From Actinomycetota bacterium (GTDB lineage Bacteria > Actinomycetota > Actinomycetes > S36-B12 > CAIYMF01): a stretch of 64,000 bases of DNA. The stretch is from assembly GCA_020161245.1 (NCBI GenBank), contig JAIUOK010000002.1, positions 1-64,000 of the forward strand, in the 5' to 3' direction. The notes beneath the pieces were generated by a model, which searched no databases, was not told the DNA's origin, and saw only the letters and a program-made list of their open reading frames with translations. Positions 26,958-34,820 of this stretch are shown one piece after another; the stretch's first letter is position 1; every line of letters begins with the position of its first letter. The position numbers and the translations under genes were made by a program.

Positions 26958-27790
26958 GACGTGACCCCCACCCTGGCGTCCTGACGAGGTGTGATCATGG
27001 CGTCGGGTGCCGGACCTCGGCCCTCATCGTGAGCCGCCTCCCGAAGCAGCTTCGCGGCGACGCCGGCGGACCGCATCAGGGCGGAGCGAGCGAATCGCCA
27101 GCTGGCGGGCGCCCCCTCGGAGAGCACCTCTGCCGACGCCGGATCCCAAGACATCGTCGTCAGGATCGGCAAGCCGATCGCAGTCGACATCTCAGCCGCG
27201 CCGTATGGCCGGCCCTCTCCGACCACCACGCACGCGACGTTCCCTTTGGACGACGACGCGGTGCGCTCCTCGCTCAGGCGCCGCGCCGCCCCGCGAGCTG
27301 TGGTGGTAGCGCGCAGCGACGACCGTGTCACCAGAGCGACCAGATCGGCGCTCGTCCGCAGTGCCTCAGCTTCGCCGGCCGCACCAAGTCGCCCGAGATC
27401 CACCAACACGTCAAGTCCGGGGTCTTCCCCACACAACTCCGACAGCAGCTGACCGATGTGCGGCCATAGGCCGGCCAGGGATCGTGCCTGGCCCGGGTCC
27501 GTGACGCCGGTGAGCAAGAGCCGAGTGCCAGCTTCGTCCAGAGACACGAGGTGGTCCCAGAGTCGGTCGACGATCGCCGCAGGGCGCGACGCAGCCAGGG
27601 CGACCAGCCCAGAACCCGGCGCCGTCGCTCCGCGCAAGTAGCCCGGCGCGATGTCGCCGCCGGACACATCAGCATCGACCACGAGGACCCGACGCCCGGC
27701 TTCGACCCACGGCCACGCGGATGCCAACGCCAGCACTGTGGTCGTGACACCAGGAGACCCCTTCGCTGAGGTCAGCGCGATGACGGCCAT
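26954..27790 (-). CDS. TadZ/CpaE-like MinD-family protein
   Basis: A 278-residue member of the ParA/MinD ATPase family, placed as TadZ/CpaE, which localises the Tad machine at the membrane. The N-terminal loop is KGSPGVTTT: the deviant Walker A signature Lys is present, but the P-loop Lys before Thr is replaced by Val, a change I associate with actinobacterial proteins of this type and possibly with weak or no ATP hydrolysis. VLVVDADVSGGDI is the following motif. The start lies one base after the cpaB stop. Confidence 0.78.
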   Translation of the reverse strand: MAVIALTSAKGSPGVTTTVLALASAWPWVEAGRRVLVVDADVSGGDIAPGYLRGATAPGSGLVALAASRPAAIVDRLWDHLVSLDEAGTRLLLTGVTDPGQARSLAGLWPHIGQLLSELCGEDPGLDVLVDLGRLGAAGEAEALRTSADLVALVTRSSLRATTTARGAARRLSEERTASSSKGNVACVVVGEGRPYGAAEMSTAIGLPILTTMSWDPASAEVLSEGAPASWRFARSALMRSAGVAAKLLREAAHDEGRGPAPDAMITPRQDARVGVTS

Positions 27791-27791
27791 C

Positions 27792-28478
27792 TCAGCCAGC
27801 CCTCGGTTGGAGGACCACCGCGACCCGCCCCGTGGCCGACCTCGCGGCTAGGGCTGGGCCGTCACCGGAGGCGACCGTGACGTCGACAACCGTGACGCCG
27901 TTGACGTCCATCGAACCCAGGCGCACGACCGTGGCGGCGATCGTGGACGGTGGGATCGCGGATGGATCAGCGTCTGGGTTCGGCGTATCCACCACAAGAA
28001 TCCGATCGCCGGGCTCCAGACCACCCGCCGGCATCCGAGTCGCCGCGAGGGCGAGTCCGACCAAGACCTGACCGTCGGCAGGCGGCGCGGCAACCGTCAG
28101 CTGATTGCGAGCCAGAAGCGCCCCTGACGTCAGCGTGGTCGCGGCCACGGAGCCGACAACCGACTCGCGGTCACCCGCTGGGATGGTGGCGACGCTGGGG
28201 TCGACAGACACCTCCGCAGTGGTCAGGTCCGAGTCCGTGATGACCGATCCGTAGGGAACATCACGAGCCAGCACCAGGACCGCGGTGTGCTGTCCCTGCA
28301 CCGACACCAGCCACGCCGCGGTCAGCGCACCGACCGCAACCAGGGCGATTCCCAGCGCCATCAGTCCTGGCCGACGGCGTCGCTTGACCGGCGCGATCCG
28401 AGGTGGGGTGGGCATCGCGCGCACCGGAGCGGGAGCGGGAGCCCCTGGAGGGCTCGATCCGTTGGTCGCCGTGGTCAT
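27792..28478 (-). CDS. cpaB: CpaB/RcpC-like SAF-domain pilus protein
   Basis: A 228-residue protein with an N-terminal membrane anchor (about residues 40-60) and a SAF domain with the LARDVPYGSVITDSDLTTAEV pattern split over residues 75-95, then a C-terminal CpaB region. CpaB/RcpC proteins act in the envelope during Tad pilus assembly and can bind cell-wall polymers. ATG 28478 with GAGAGG upstream is preferred over the TTG at 28493. Confidence 0.8.
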   Translation of the reverse strand: MTTATNGSSPPGAPAPAPVRAMPTPPRIAPVKRRRRPGLMALGIALVAVGALTAAWLVSVQGQHTAVLVLARDVPYGSVITDSDLTTAEVSVDPSVATIPAGDRESVVGSVAATTLTSGALLARNQLTVAAPPADGQVLVGLALAATRMPAGGLEPGDRILVVDTPNPDADPSAIPPSTIAATVVRLGSMDVNGVTVVDVTVASGDGPALAARSATGRVAVVLQPRAG

Positions 28479-28510
28479 GGCGCCGCCTCTCAACTCAGTC
28501 GTGCGATGGG

Positions 28511-29419
28511 TCAGGACACCAGGACCTGCAGCTCAGCGATACGGACGGTGGTGGTCGAGACCCGCGTCGTCGTGATGACGCCGCTCTGACCACCGCCGGT
28601 CCAGGTGACCTCCCACGTCGTCGTCGCGACGACCGTGTAGGCGTGATCGGGTTGTGAGGCGGACGACGATTCGTAGACGTACCCACAGGTGGGGGACGCA
28701 GTCGCTCCCCGCGATGTCGTGTAGGGCGTCCCCGGCGATGTGCACGTGACCGAGTGACCGTCGCCCATGTTCCACACGATGCGCTGAGCACGAGCCGTCG
28801 CCGACACAGTGAGGCCAGGTATCGATGCGCTTGCCGAGTTGGGTCCCCACGTGGACGCCGATACCGAGGTCCACAACCAGATCGGAAGGCCCACGAGTCC
28901 TGGCTTCCCGCTGCCGGGGGCCATACCGATGTCGGGCCCGTCCAGTCGCATGGAGTCGATCGCGCGCTGCGCCAAGGTCGCCGGTGAAGGACCAGCACCG
29001 CCATATCCGTCCGGCGGGGCTGGGAACCAACGCCAACCGCCGCCTGTGCCTCCGGAGGAAGGGCAGGTCGCCTGATAGATCGTTCCGTCAGGGAAGTGAC
29101 CGCCCCAGCTCGGATCAGACGCGGGGGGCTGCGGCGCGACCTTCATGTAGTAGCAACCGTCGGTGTTGCTCCACCAGCCCCAGTTCGCGTCCCAGCAGGG
29201 GACGACGGCTCCCGTTGAGCTGTCGCGGCACGTCGGTTGTCCGGTCCCGCCCGACCCTCCGCTTCCGCCGCCTCCGGGCGTGCCCGGGTCGGTAATCACG
29301 ATGACGCATACGGGCTGCGTCGGCGGACACGTGACTCCGCCCGATTCCGCGAACGCCGGCAAGCCGGGAGTCAGGAGAGCGGCGCTGAGGAGCAACGCCG
29401 AGCCCACGCGGGTTAGCAC
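28511..29419 (-). CDS. Secreted protein of unknown function, Tad operon
   Basis: A 302-residue exported protein with a clear signal peptide (hydrophobic stretch then PAFAES cleavage region) when translated from the GTG at 29419, which overlaps the preceding lipoprotein stop by seven bases; an ATG at 29458 would add 13 residues. It has a Gly/Ser/Thr linker near residue 45, many Trp and paired Cys, and a late beta-rich region. No enzyme motif is recognised. Its place at the head of the pilus operon suggests an adhesin or surface accessory protein; that is inference. Confidence 0.68.
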   Translation of the reverse strand: MLTRVGSALLLSAALLTPGLPAFAESGGVTCPPTQPVCVIVITDPGTPGGGGSGGSGGTGQPTCRDSSTGAVVPCWDANWGWWSNTDGCYYMKVAPQPPASDPSWGGHFPDGTIYQATCPSSGGTGGGWRWFPAPPDGYGGAGPSPATLAQRAIDSMRLDGPDIGMAPGSGKPGLVGLPIWLWTSVSASTWGPNSASASIPGLTVSATARAQRIVWNMGDGHSVTCTSPGTPYTTSRGATASPTCGYVYESSSASQPDHAYTVVATTTWEVTWTGGGQSGVITTTRVSTTTVRIAELQVLVS

Positions 29420-29994
29420 GGCTGATCCCGGTGCACGACGGAGGAGTCGATCACCCATCGGCCACCGAACGTGGTGGCCGTGGACTCGACGACAACGCGC
29501 GGGGATTGACCCGGCGCCAGCGCGGACTTCCCCGTTGCGACGTAGACGGGCCGCCACTTGGACGTGTCGACGCAGTCCTGGATCGACACCTTCGGTGGAC
29601 TCGTGAGCGCGACCGCCGTCACCGTCGGCGACAGTGTCGGTTCGCCGAGCATCGCGATGCCGTTCTGTCTGTATATGAAGATCGTCTGCTGTGCTCCCGC
29701 GAGCGCCTTGTCCGTCGCGTACTTGGCAAGGTTCGCGTCCTGCTTGCGGGTCGGGTGAGCTTGCGATGACACCTGGGCCGACCAGAAGCCGGCGTAGCTT
29801 GCGAGTGCCGCTGCGCTCGCGGATTCCGAGGGGTCTGGCAACGGAGTCGGCGGCGTCGTCGTAGGGCTGGACGTCGATGCCGAACTCGTCGACGCGGGCG
29901 GCTGCGACTCCGGGCCGGTACTGCAGGCCGCTGTGAACACAAGGACAATCGGCACGATGATCGCGCCGTAGGGTCGACGCCTGGCCATGTGCAT
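29413..29994 (-). CDS. Lipoprotein of unknown function, first Tad operon gene
   Basis: A 193-residue lipoprotein: basic N-terminus, hydrophobic stretch and the lipobox FTAACS with Cys about residue 25, then a Ser/Thr/Pro-rich tether and a compact domain (about residues 70-190) resembling small cystatin-like or NTF2-like secreted domains. The ATG at 29994 is favoured by GAGGCGG just upstream. It starts the minus-strand Tad operon and overlaps the secreted-protein gene. The 218 bases upstream to the next gene contain no ORF with support. Confidence 0.68.
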   Translation of the reverse strand: MHMARRRPYGAIIVPIVLVFTAACSTGPESQPPASTSSASTSSPTTTPPTPLPDPSESASAAALASYAGFWSAQVSSQAHPTRKQDANLAKYATDKALAGAQQTIFIYRQNGIAMLGEPTLSPTVTAVALTSPPKVSIQDCVDTSKWRPVYVATGKSALAPGQSPRVVVESTATTFGGRWVIDSSVVHRDQPC

Positions 29995-30212
29995 CACCGC
30001 CTCGAAGCGCCAGGATTCGCTCGGACTGTGGCGGGGCACCCCCCGTCTTGCCGTCCTTTGTACCTGCCGATCCCGACGAGCGATAGCGATTCGTTCGATC
30101 CTGTGGACGACACGCCGGGATGTGGTCGCACCCAACGGCGTTCGCCGTGCGCCTCGGCTACCGACCGTCACCAGGCCATTCGCTTGGAGCAGTGTGGACG
30201 TCTGCATGCTCA

Positions 30213-31073
30213 TTACGCCACACGCCGAGCAGCAGTTCCCGGGCTCGGCAGCCAGCCCAGGGCCGTCGAACGAAGCGCCTCGACCACAGCCGGCTCGGAG
30301 AGGATCGTCGGGCCTTCGGCCACAAGGCGTGGCACGATGCCCTGCCATTCAGAGTCGCCGATTAGGAACACCATCATCCGACGCACCCGCCACGGCGGTA
30401 CGTCAAGAACCCTGGCCAGCGGACGCCAGCCGCGCGCGTCCCCCGGCGCCGCACCGCGGTCGGCCACCGTGACTGCCACGGCCTCGACAACGGTCCGCGC
30501 CTCGCTTCGCGTCCATCCGACGCGAGTCAGCGCATCGACGACAAGGTCGAGGATGGGGCTCACATCCGGGGCGCCTTCTGTGAGGGCCATTCCGTTGGCT
30601 TCCAACTGCTCCACGCTGACGGTCGGGCGCCAGCCGTGGGTGCGCTTGGTCAGGTCATCCGCACCCGGCGTCGATTGGGTCCGGGCACGCCAGCCCTGCC
30701 TCGCCTCCGTGCTGTAAGCAGCGGCGACGATCTCGCCGACGACAGCGCGTCGCGCAGTTGTCCACAGGACACCCCAGGGTGAAGCGGCCGAGCGGATTGC
30801 CGGACGGGAGAGGACCTCCCAGACCGCCGCCCAGGCGGAGCCTTCGGCCTGCTCCCCAGCAGGCCCAGAGAGCCCCATCAGCGAGACATTCGGACGCACA
30901 ACGGACTTCCGGACATACGTCAGCAACGTGATGCCCGCGTCGCCGTCCCAGCCGGTGTCGTCGACGGCTGCCAGCTGGGCGAGCAGATCCATTCGCGCCA
31001 GCGATCGCCTCGCCGGGTGGGCTGATTGACCGGACGGCCCGCCAGAGCGCGGACACGGTGCGAGCTGAGACAT
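30213..31073 (-). CDS. Hypothetical protein with sigma-factor-like features
   Basis: A 286-residue soluble protein. The region AWAAVWEVLSRPAIRSAASPWGVLWTTARRAVVGEIV resembles part of sigma-70 region 2 in pattern (positions about 80-117), and near the C-terminus RPLARVLDVPPWRVRRMMVFLIG resembles a helix-turn-helix (about 215-240). I cannot make a firm family assignment. The start has a very good GGGAGGTCTCA site before ATG. The gene is divergent from an excisionase-like HTH gene and lies upstream of the Tad operon, so a regulatory role is plausible. Confidence 0.62.
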   Translation of the reverse strand: MSQLAPCPRSGGPSGQSAHPARRSLARMDLLAQLAAVDDTGWDGDAGITLLTYVRKSVVRPNVSLMGLSGPAGEQAEGSAWAAVWEVLSRPAIRSAASPWGVLWTTARRAVVGEIVAAAYSTEARQGWRARTQSTPGADDLTKRTHGWRPTVSVEQLEANGMALTEGAPDVSPILDLVVDALTRVGWTRSEARTVVEAVAVTVADRGAAPGDARGWRPLARVLDVPPWRVRRMMVFLIGDSEWQGIVPRLVAEGPTILSEPAVVEALRSTALGWLPSPGTAARRVA

Positions 31074-31187
31074 TGAGACCTCCCGGTGTTTGCGGACACC
31101 AGGAACCCTGCGGACGCCGTCTTGCGGTTGGTCTTGCGCTTGGCCAACAAGGCTCTGACCTGCAGCGTCGGTTGCACGTCGGCGACA

Positions 31188-31201
31188 CGCGACATGTCGC
31201 G
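31188..31201. promoter_or_regulatory. Perfect 14-bp palindrome in a divergent promoter region
   Basis: CGCGACATGTCGCG is perfectly symmetrical and lies in the 263-base space between the divergent sigma-like gene (start 31073) and the excisionase-like gene (start 31337). A shorter inverted repeat, GGTGT-N6-ACACC, lies near 31089. Either could be an operator for the neighbouring HTH protein. No other gene is seen in this interval. Confidence 0.4.
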
Positions 31202-31336
31202 CATGACCTACTGCAACGACCGGATGGCCTCCGCTGCAACGCCCAGGGCGGGAGGGGGGAGGCCATTTCCCCGGCGCAAGACGAACTGCAAGAGGCGCTA
31301 GGCACGATCGGGCTCCGGACCCAAAGGAGGACCAAC

Positions 31337-31630
31337 GTGGAGACGACAGGCGCAGTTGCGTCGGCAGACCAGGGCGGTGAGTGGGGGACGCCGAGACCCG
31401 ATTCCACGATCTGGCCCGACCAGCGCGATCAGCTGCTGGTCACCGTGGTCGATGCCGCGCGACGTCTTGGCATCAGCAGGAGCTTGCTATACGAGCTCCT
31501 AGCTTGCGGCGAGATCGAGTCCGTGCACGTTGGTCGCCTGCGCCGCGTCCCCGTGGAGTCCCTTGCGGAGTATGTCTCGAGGCTTCGCCGGCGGGACGTC
31601 CCAGCTGGAGCCACCTTGAACCAGCGCTGA
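31337..31630 (+). CDS. Excisionase/AlpA-like helix-turn-helix protein
   Basis: A 97-residue DNA-binding protein with a MerR-like excisionase HTH (VTVVDAARRLGISRSLLYEL, then GEIESVHVGRLRRVPVESL), the pattern of HTH_17/Xis proteins. These act as recombination directionality factors or as regulators of mobile elements. The GTG start is fixed by a strong AAAGGAGG (31323-31330) six bases upstream. No integrase is visible in the window, so its recombinase partner, if any, lies elsewhere. Confidence 0.8.
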   Translation: METTGAVASADQGGEWGTPRPDSTIWPDQRDQLLVTVVDAARRLGISRSLLYELLACGEIESVHVGRLRRVPVESLAEYVSRLRRRDVPAGATLNQR

Positions 31631-31725
31631 CCGCGCCCCAACTGCGGTCGCGTCGGCCAGGGCACAACGAACGTCTTCTGCGGTCACGGGCGCCGGATTG
31701 ATGACCATCGTGCTAGGCATACCGA

Positions 31726-32229
31726 GTGACCGACCAATATGGACTCACCGCTCGTGTCCGGGGCGACCTGTCGGATGAGTGGTTCGCCCTCACCGGACGC
31801 CTCGTGCACGTCACGGCCCTCGTCGAGGAGCAGGTGCTGGTCCTCTGCTCCGTCCTAAGCGGACGGCAACTCATCGATGTTCAGCGGGAGCGCGTGACCG
31901 AAGCGATTTCACGCTGCAGGTCGACAATGACCACGCTCCCGGCGGACGATCAGAGCGTCATCGCGAGTTGGATTGACGGAGTCTCCACCTTGCGTTCGTA
32001 CCGGCACGACATTGTGCATGGCCTTTGGCCGAACGAGACGTTCAGCCATCGATCCCCGATGTCCAAACATGGTGGCACGGAGAGTGGGTCCGACGGCCGA
32101 GTGGTGGTTGTGCAGCACAGCGTCGAAAGACTCCAGGAGGAGGTGCTCCGGGGCGTCGCGCTCGTAGTGCGTGGTAACGAGATGGCCGCTCGTGCCCAGT
32201 CGCCGCGGCTGGCTACTGACGTCGTCTAG
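31726..32229 (+). CDS. HEPN-motif hypothetical protein
   Basis: A 167-residue helical protein. R93-HDIV-H98 forms an R-x4-H motif, the catalytic signature of HEPN RNases, placed after a predicted long helix as in that fold. HEPN proteins are common effectors in toxin and anti-phage systems. The gene is convergent with the adjacent defence operon and lies at its edge. GTG 31726 is the likely start; there is no strong ribosome site. The function is inferred from the motif and neighbours, and the fold assignment is tentative. Confidence 0.6.
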   Translation: MTDQYGLTARVRGDLSDEWFALTGRLVHVTALVEEQVLVLCSVLSGRQLIDVQRERVTEAISRCRSTMTTLPADDQSVIASWIDGVSTLRSYRHDIVHGLWPNETFSHRSPMSKHGGTESGSDGRVVVVQHSVERLQEEVLRGVALVVRGNEMAARAQSPRLATDVV

Positions 32230-32240
32230 CCCCGCCAACA

Positions 32241-32267
32241 CAGCGCTGCCTCGGGGCAGGCACGCTG
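32241..32267. terminator. Hairpin between convergent genes
   Basis: TGCCT (32247-32251) pairs with AGGCA (32258-32262), and the flanking AGCG/GCT bases extend the stem imperfectly. It sits between the HEPN-motif gene and the defence operon end. There is no clear T run, so the terminator role is modestly supported. Confidence 0.4.
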
Positions 32268-32280
32268 TCGCACCTGTCCT

Positions 32281-34245
32281 CTATGCTCCGGGATCCGCTG
32301 GCGGGTGAGGCTCACCGTCCGGTATCGGGCCCATGATCAAGCGATCCGCCTGGGAAAGCGTCAAGGCGACGGCGTCAGAAACTTCGTCTGCGATCTCGGG
32401 CGGAATGTCGTTGTCCACGATGATGAGCTGAAGTTGATCGCCATACTCAGCACTGACTTCCTCGAACAACTTGTACATGTCGACCACCCGATCACCCTCC
32501 AACCCTTCCTTCCCAGAGTTGGCCGACACGCCGTCCAGGATGAGGAGGCCAGGCATTGCCAGTCCTCGGTCAATCGCGACCGTGTGGTGCGCCAGAGAGT
32601 GGGCCACATTCACCAATGTCTTGAGCCCCTGGCTGGAGAGTTCGTCGAAGGTTCGCGTACTGACCTCCGGGAGATAGGTCGCCCTATTGATCCTGACGGT
32701 TAGTAGATCCCCAAGTTGGGGCACGTGAAGGCGCGTCAGGTAGTCCATGATGCGCTTCTCTAGAGCATCGATGTTGTCATCGGCAGCAACGATGCCAGTG
32801 TCAAGGGCCTCGATCTCCGCCTCTAGTTCGAGTTTGCGGTCGCGCAGCCCATCGAGGTATCCCGACTGGTCGGACTGTCGATCGATGAGTGTCAGGTAGC
32901 GAGAGATCCACTCAACATTCGCCTCGACAGTTGCCGTCTCCGCAGCGACCGCCTGCAACTCGGTTGCGCGCGCCGAGACGAACGTCTCCGTTAAGACATT
33001 GAGCCGACCCGAGAGTTCGGCCAGGTTGCCCGCCACTTCGCCCTCGCGTAGTTCCAGTTCGCCCAGCGTCTTGGCTCGCTCCTGAATCAGTTGGTCCGTC
33101 TCAGCGATCTGGAAAGTGACCCGGTCCTGCTCACGGATCAACGCGTCTCGATCGGGGGCGGCCGTCGGCTCGGGTTGCTCGCAGAGGTAGCAGATTGGGC
33201 TTTCGGCACGATGCTGGTCGACGTCCTGTCCGCATCGCGGGCATACGACGAAATCGAAGTCGACCATCCACTCGTCCGCCACGATCGAGCGCGTCAATCG
33301 CTTTGAAAGGCCCGCCAGCTGGCGATTGAGTTCGCCCAGATCTCGGAGTTGCCCCTGATGTTGGCGAATCTCCGCGCGTACGTCATCAAGTTGCTGTCGC
33401 GCTTCGAGCAACGCCGTTCGCACTTGACCGACATCTGAACCCGGCTCGGACACCACGTCCCCACTCAGGTTCTGTGCCTGGACGTGTAGATGGCTCAGTC
33501 GCTCCGAATGGGACGCGAGTTGTGCCTTCAACTCCTCGGGCTTGCCCATGGTTGTGCCGGCGAGGAACTGGCGAATAACCTCTGCTTCGCTCTCGGAGGC
33601 CCGAATGGCGAGCTCAATTCGGCGGAGGTTGGCCGCCAGATTCGCCATTGACTCGTCGTACAGGCCATACGCAATCTCGAAGACCCAACGGCGTTTGAGG
33701 TCGCGGAACGGATGTCTGTGCCCGAAGACCTGAGTGTCCAAGTCATCGCCAGTGACGATGCAATACAAGAGCCAGTCATTGATAGTGACAGGTGAGAGTT
33801 CGTTCGTTGGCTCTCGTCGCGCCCGCGGTACCGAGACGATCGGCAATCCGAGTTGGTCGAGTACGAATTCGCCATAGCCTCCTTGGCCATTGGCTGGTAG
33901 ACGTACGGCAATGCTCTCTACCCCCGCTCGTGTCGGGACGGACGCGGCTTCCACAGGCGTCTCGTTGGTCGTCACCATGGGTCGGTAGATGTTCCATTGC
34001 TGCGCCCCGAGAACTACTCGACCCTTGATCGCGCGGATCGTTTCCGTCTCGGGCGGGAGATTGCTCGGGATGCTGCCGAGCAGCGCGTGGATGAGGCGGA
34101 TGAGAGTGGTCTTTCCGGTGGTGATGTCCCCCAGAACGAGGTTGAGGCCCGGTCGGAAGCGGACTATGCGAGTCCCTCCCACCAACTCGATCTCGTCGAG
34201 TCGAAGGTGATGGCGAGCCGTTTGATCGCCAAGCTGGTCCGTCAC
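32281..34245 (-). CDS. ABC/SMC-like ATPase with central zinc motif, ABC-3C-type
   Basis: A 654-residue RecF/SMC-like ATPase. Walker A is GDITTGKTT (K45). Two coiled-coil arms (about 200-320 and 360-480) flank a zinc hook with C335, C338, C352 and C355. The signature region is ELSSQGLKTLVNVAHSLAHH. The Walker B stretch LLILDGVSANSGKEG (D571) lacks the usual following Glu and is followed by IIVDNDIPPE, a combination I associate with ABC three-component conflict systems. It should act as the sensor or switch for the nuclease and middle protein. GTG 34245 with GAGGAG upstream overlaps the middle-protein stop. Confidence 0.8.
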   Translation of the reverse strand: MTDQLGDQTARHHLRLDEIELVGGTRIVRFRPGLNLVLGDITTGKTTLIRLIHALLGSIPSNLPPETETIRAIKGRVVLGAQQWNIYRPMVTTNETPVEAASVPTRAGVESIAVRLPANGQGGYGEFVLDQLGLPIVSVPRARREPTNELSPVTINDWLLYCIVTGDDLDTQVFGHRHPFRDLKRRWVFEIAYGLYDESMANLAANLRRIELAIRASESEAEVIRQFLAGTTMGKPEELKAQLASHSERLSHLHVQAQNLSGDVVSEPGSDVGQVRTALLEARQQLDDVRAEIRQHQGQLRDLGELNRQLAGLSKRLTRSIVADEWMVDFDFVVCPRCGQDVDQHRAESPICYLCEQPEPTAAPDRDALIREQDRVTFQIAETDQLIQERAKTLGELELREGEVAGNLAELSGRLNVLTETFVSARATELQAVAAETATVEANVEWISRYLTLIDRQSDQSGYLDGLRDRKLELEAEIEALDTGIVAADDNIDALEKRIMDYLTRLHVPQLGDLLTVRINRATYLPEVSTRTFDELSSQGLKTLVNVAHSLAHHTVAIDRGLAMPGLLILDGVSANSGKEGLEGDRVVDMYKLFEEVSAEYGDQLQLIIVDNDIPPEIADEVSDAVALTLSQADRLIMGPIPDGEPHPPADPGA

Positions 34246-34820
34246 CGAAGCTCCTCGTGCCACGTCGCGTCCGCCACTTCTGGGAGGTCGTACAGCAACT
34301 TCTTGAGGGACTCGCCCGTAAGGTCGAGATGACGGCGCAGCAGCGTGACCCGACCTACGACTTCATCGAAAGCGCCGTCGTCCTTCAGGTGATCACTGAG
34401 AGCAGCGCCTGACTCGGTGGTGCGGTACCCGAGTGCGTTGGTGCCCTGCGCGGGCACCACCTCGATCAACCCGCGACCGACGAGCGAACCGAGCACAGCG
34501 AAGTAGCTGGGGTCCCAGGGGCCGTACCGATACCGCATCATCCGGGACTCCAATGGGCTGTCCTGGCGATCCAGCATTTGCCGCTCCGCCTCGCGCAAGC
34601 CTCGGCTCTCAAGAACCGTCGCTAGGTGGTGGGGATAGCGCAGCAGGAAGTCCAGCTTGGCCAGCTTGACCCGACCTTCAAGAGTGCGAGGACCATTCGC
34701 CTTCCGACTGAAACCATCGATCAGAAGTAGCAGACGGGACTCGGATTCGCGCGACGCCCTGAAGGCCGCTCGCCTGAACTGGAAGGACGCTGTTTGCGCC
34801 GTGCGGGCGTCAGAACTCAC
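34242..34820 (-). CDS. ABC-3C-type middle component, winged-helix-like
   Basis: A 192-residue protein with VKLAKLDFLLRYP (about residues 50-62) and MRYRYGPWDPSYFAVLGSLV (about 95-115), patterns I associate with middle-component proteins of ABC three-component systems; a winged-helix fold is likely. It is encoded between the nuclease and the ATPase and coupled to both by GTGA overlaps. Its role would be to link ATPase sensing to effector activation. The GTG start at 34820 is chosen for the exact overlap with the nuclease stop; 34862 is a longer alternative. Confidence 0.75.
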   Translation of the reverse strand: MSSDARTAQTASFQFRRAAFRASRESESRLLLLIDGFSRKANGPRTLEGRVKLAKLDFLLRYPHHLATVLESRGLREAERQMLDRQDSPLESRMMRYRYGPWDPSYFAVLGSLVGRGLIEVVPAQGTNALGYRTTESGAALSDHLKDDGAFDEVVGRVTLLRRHLDLTGESLKKLLYDLPEVADATWHEELR

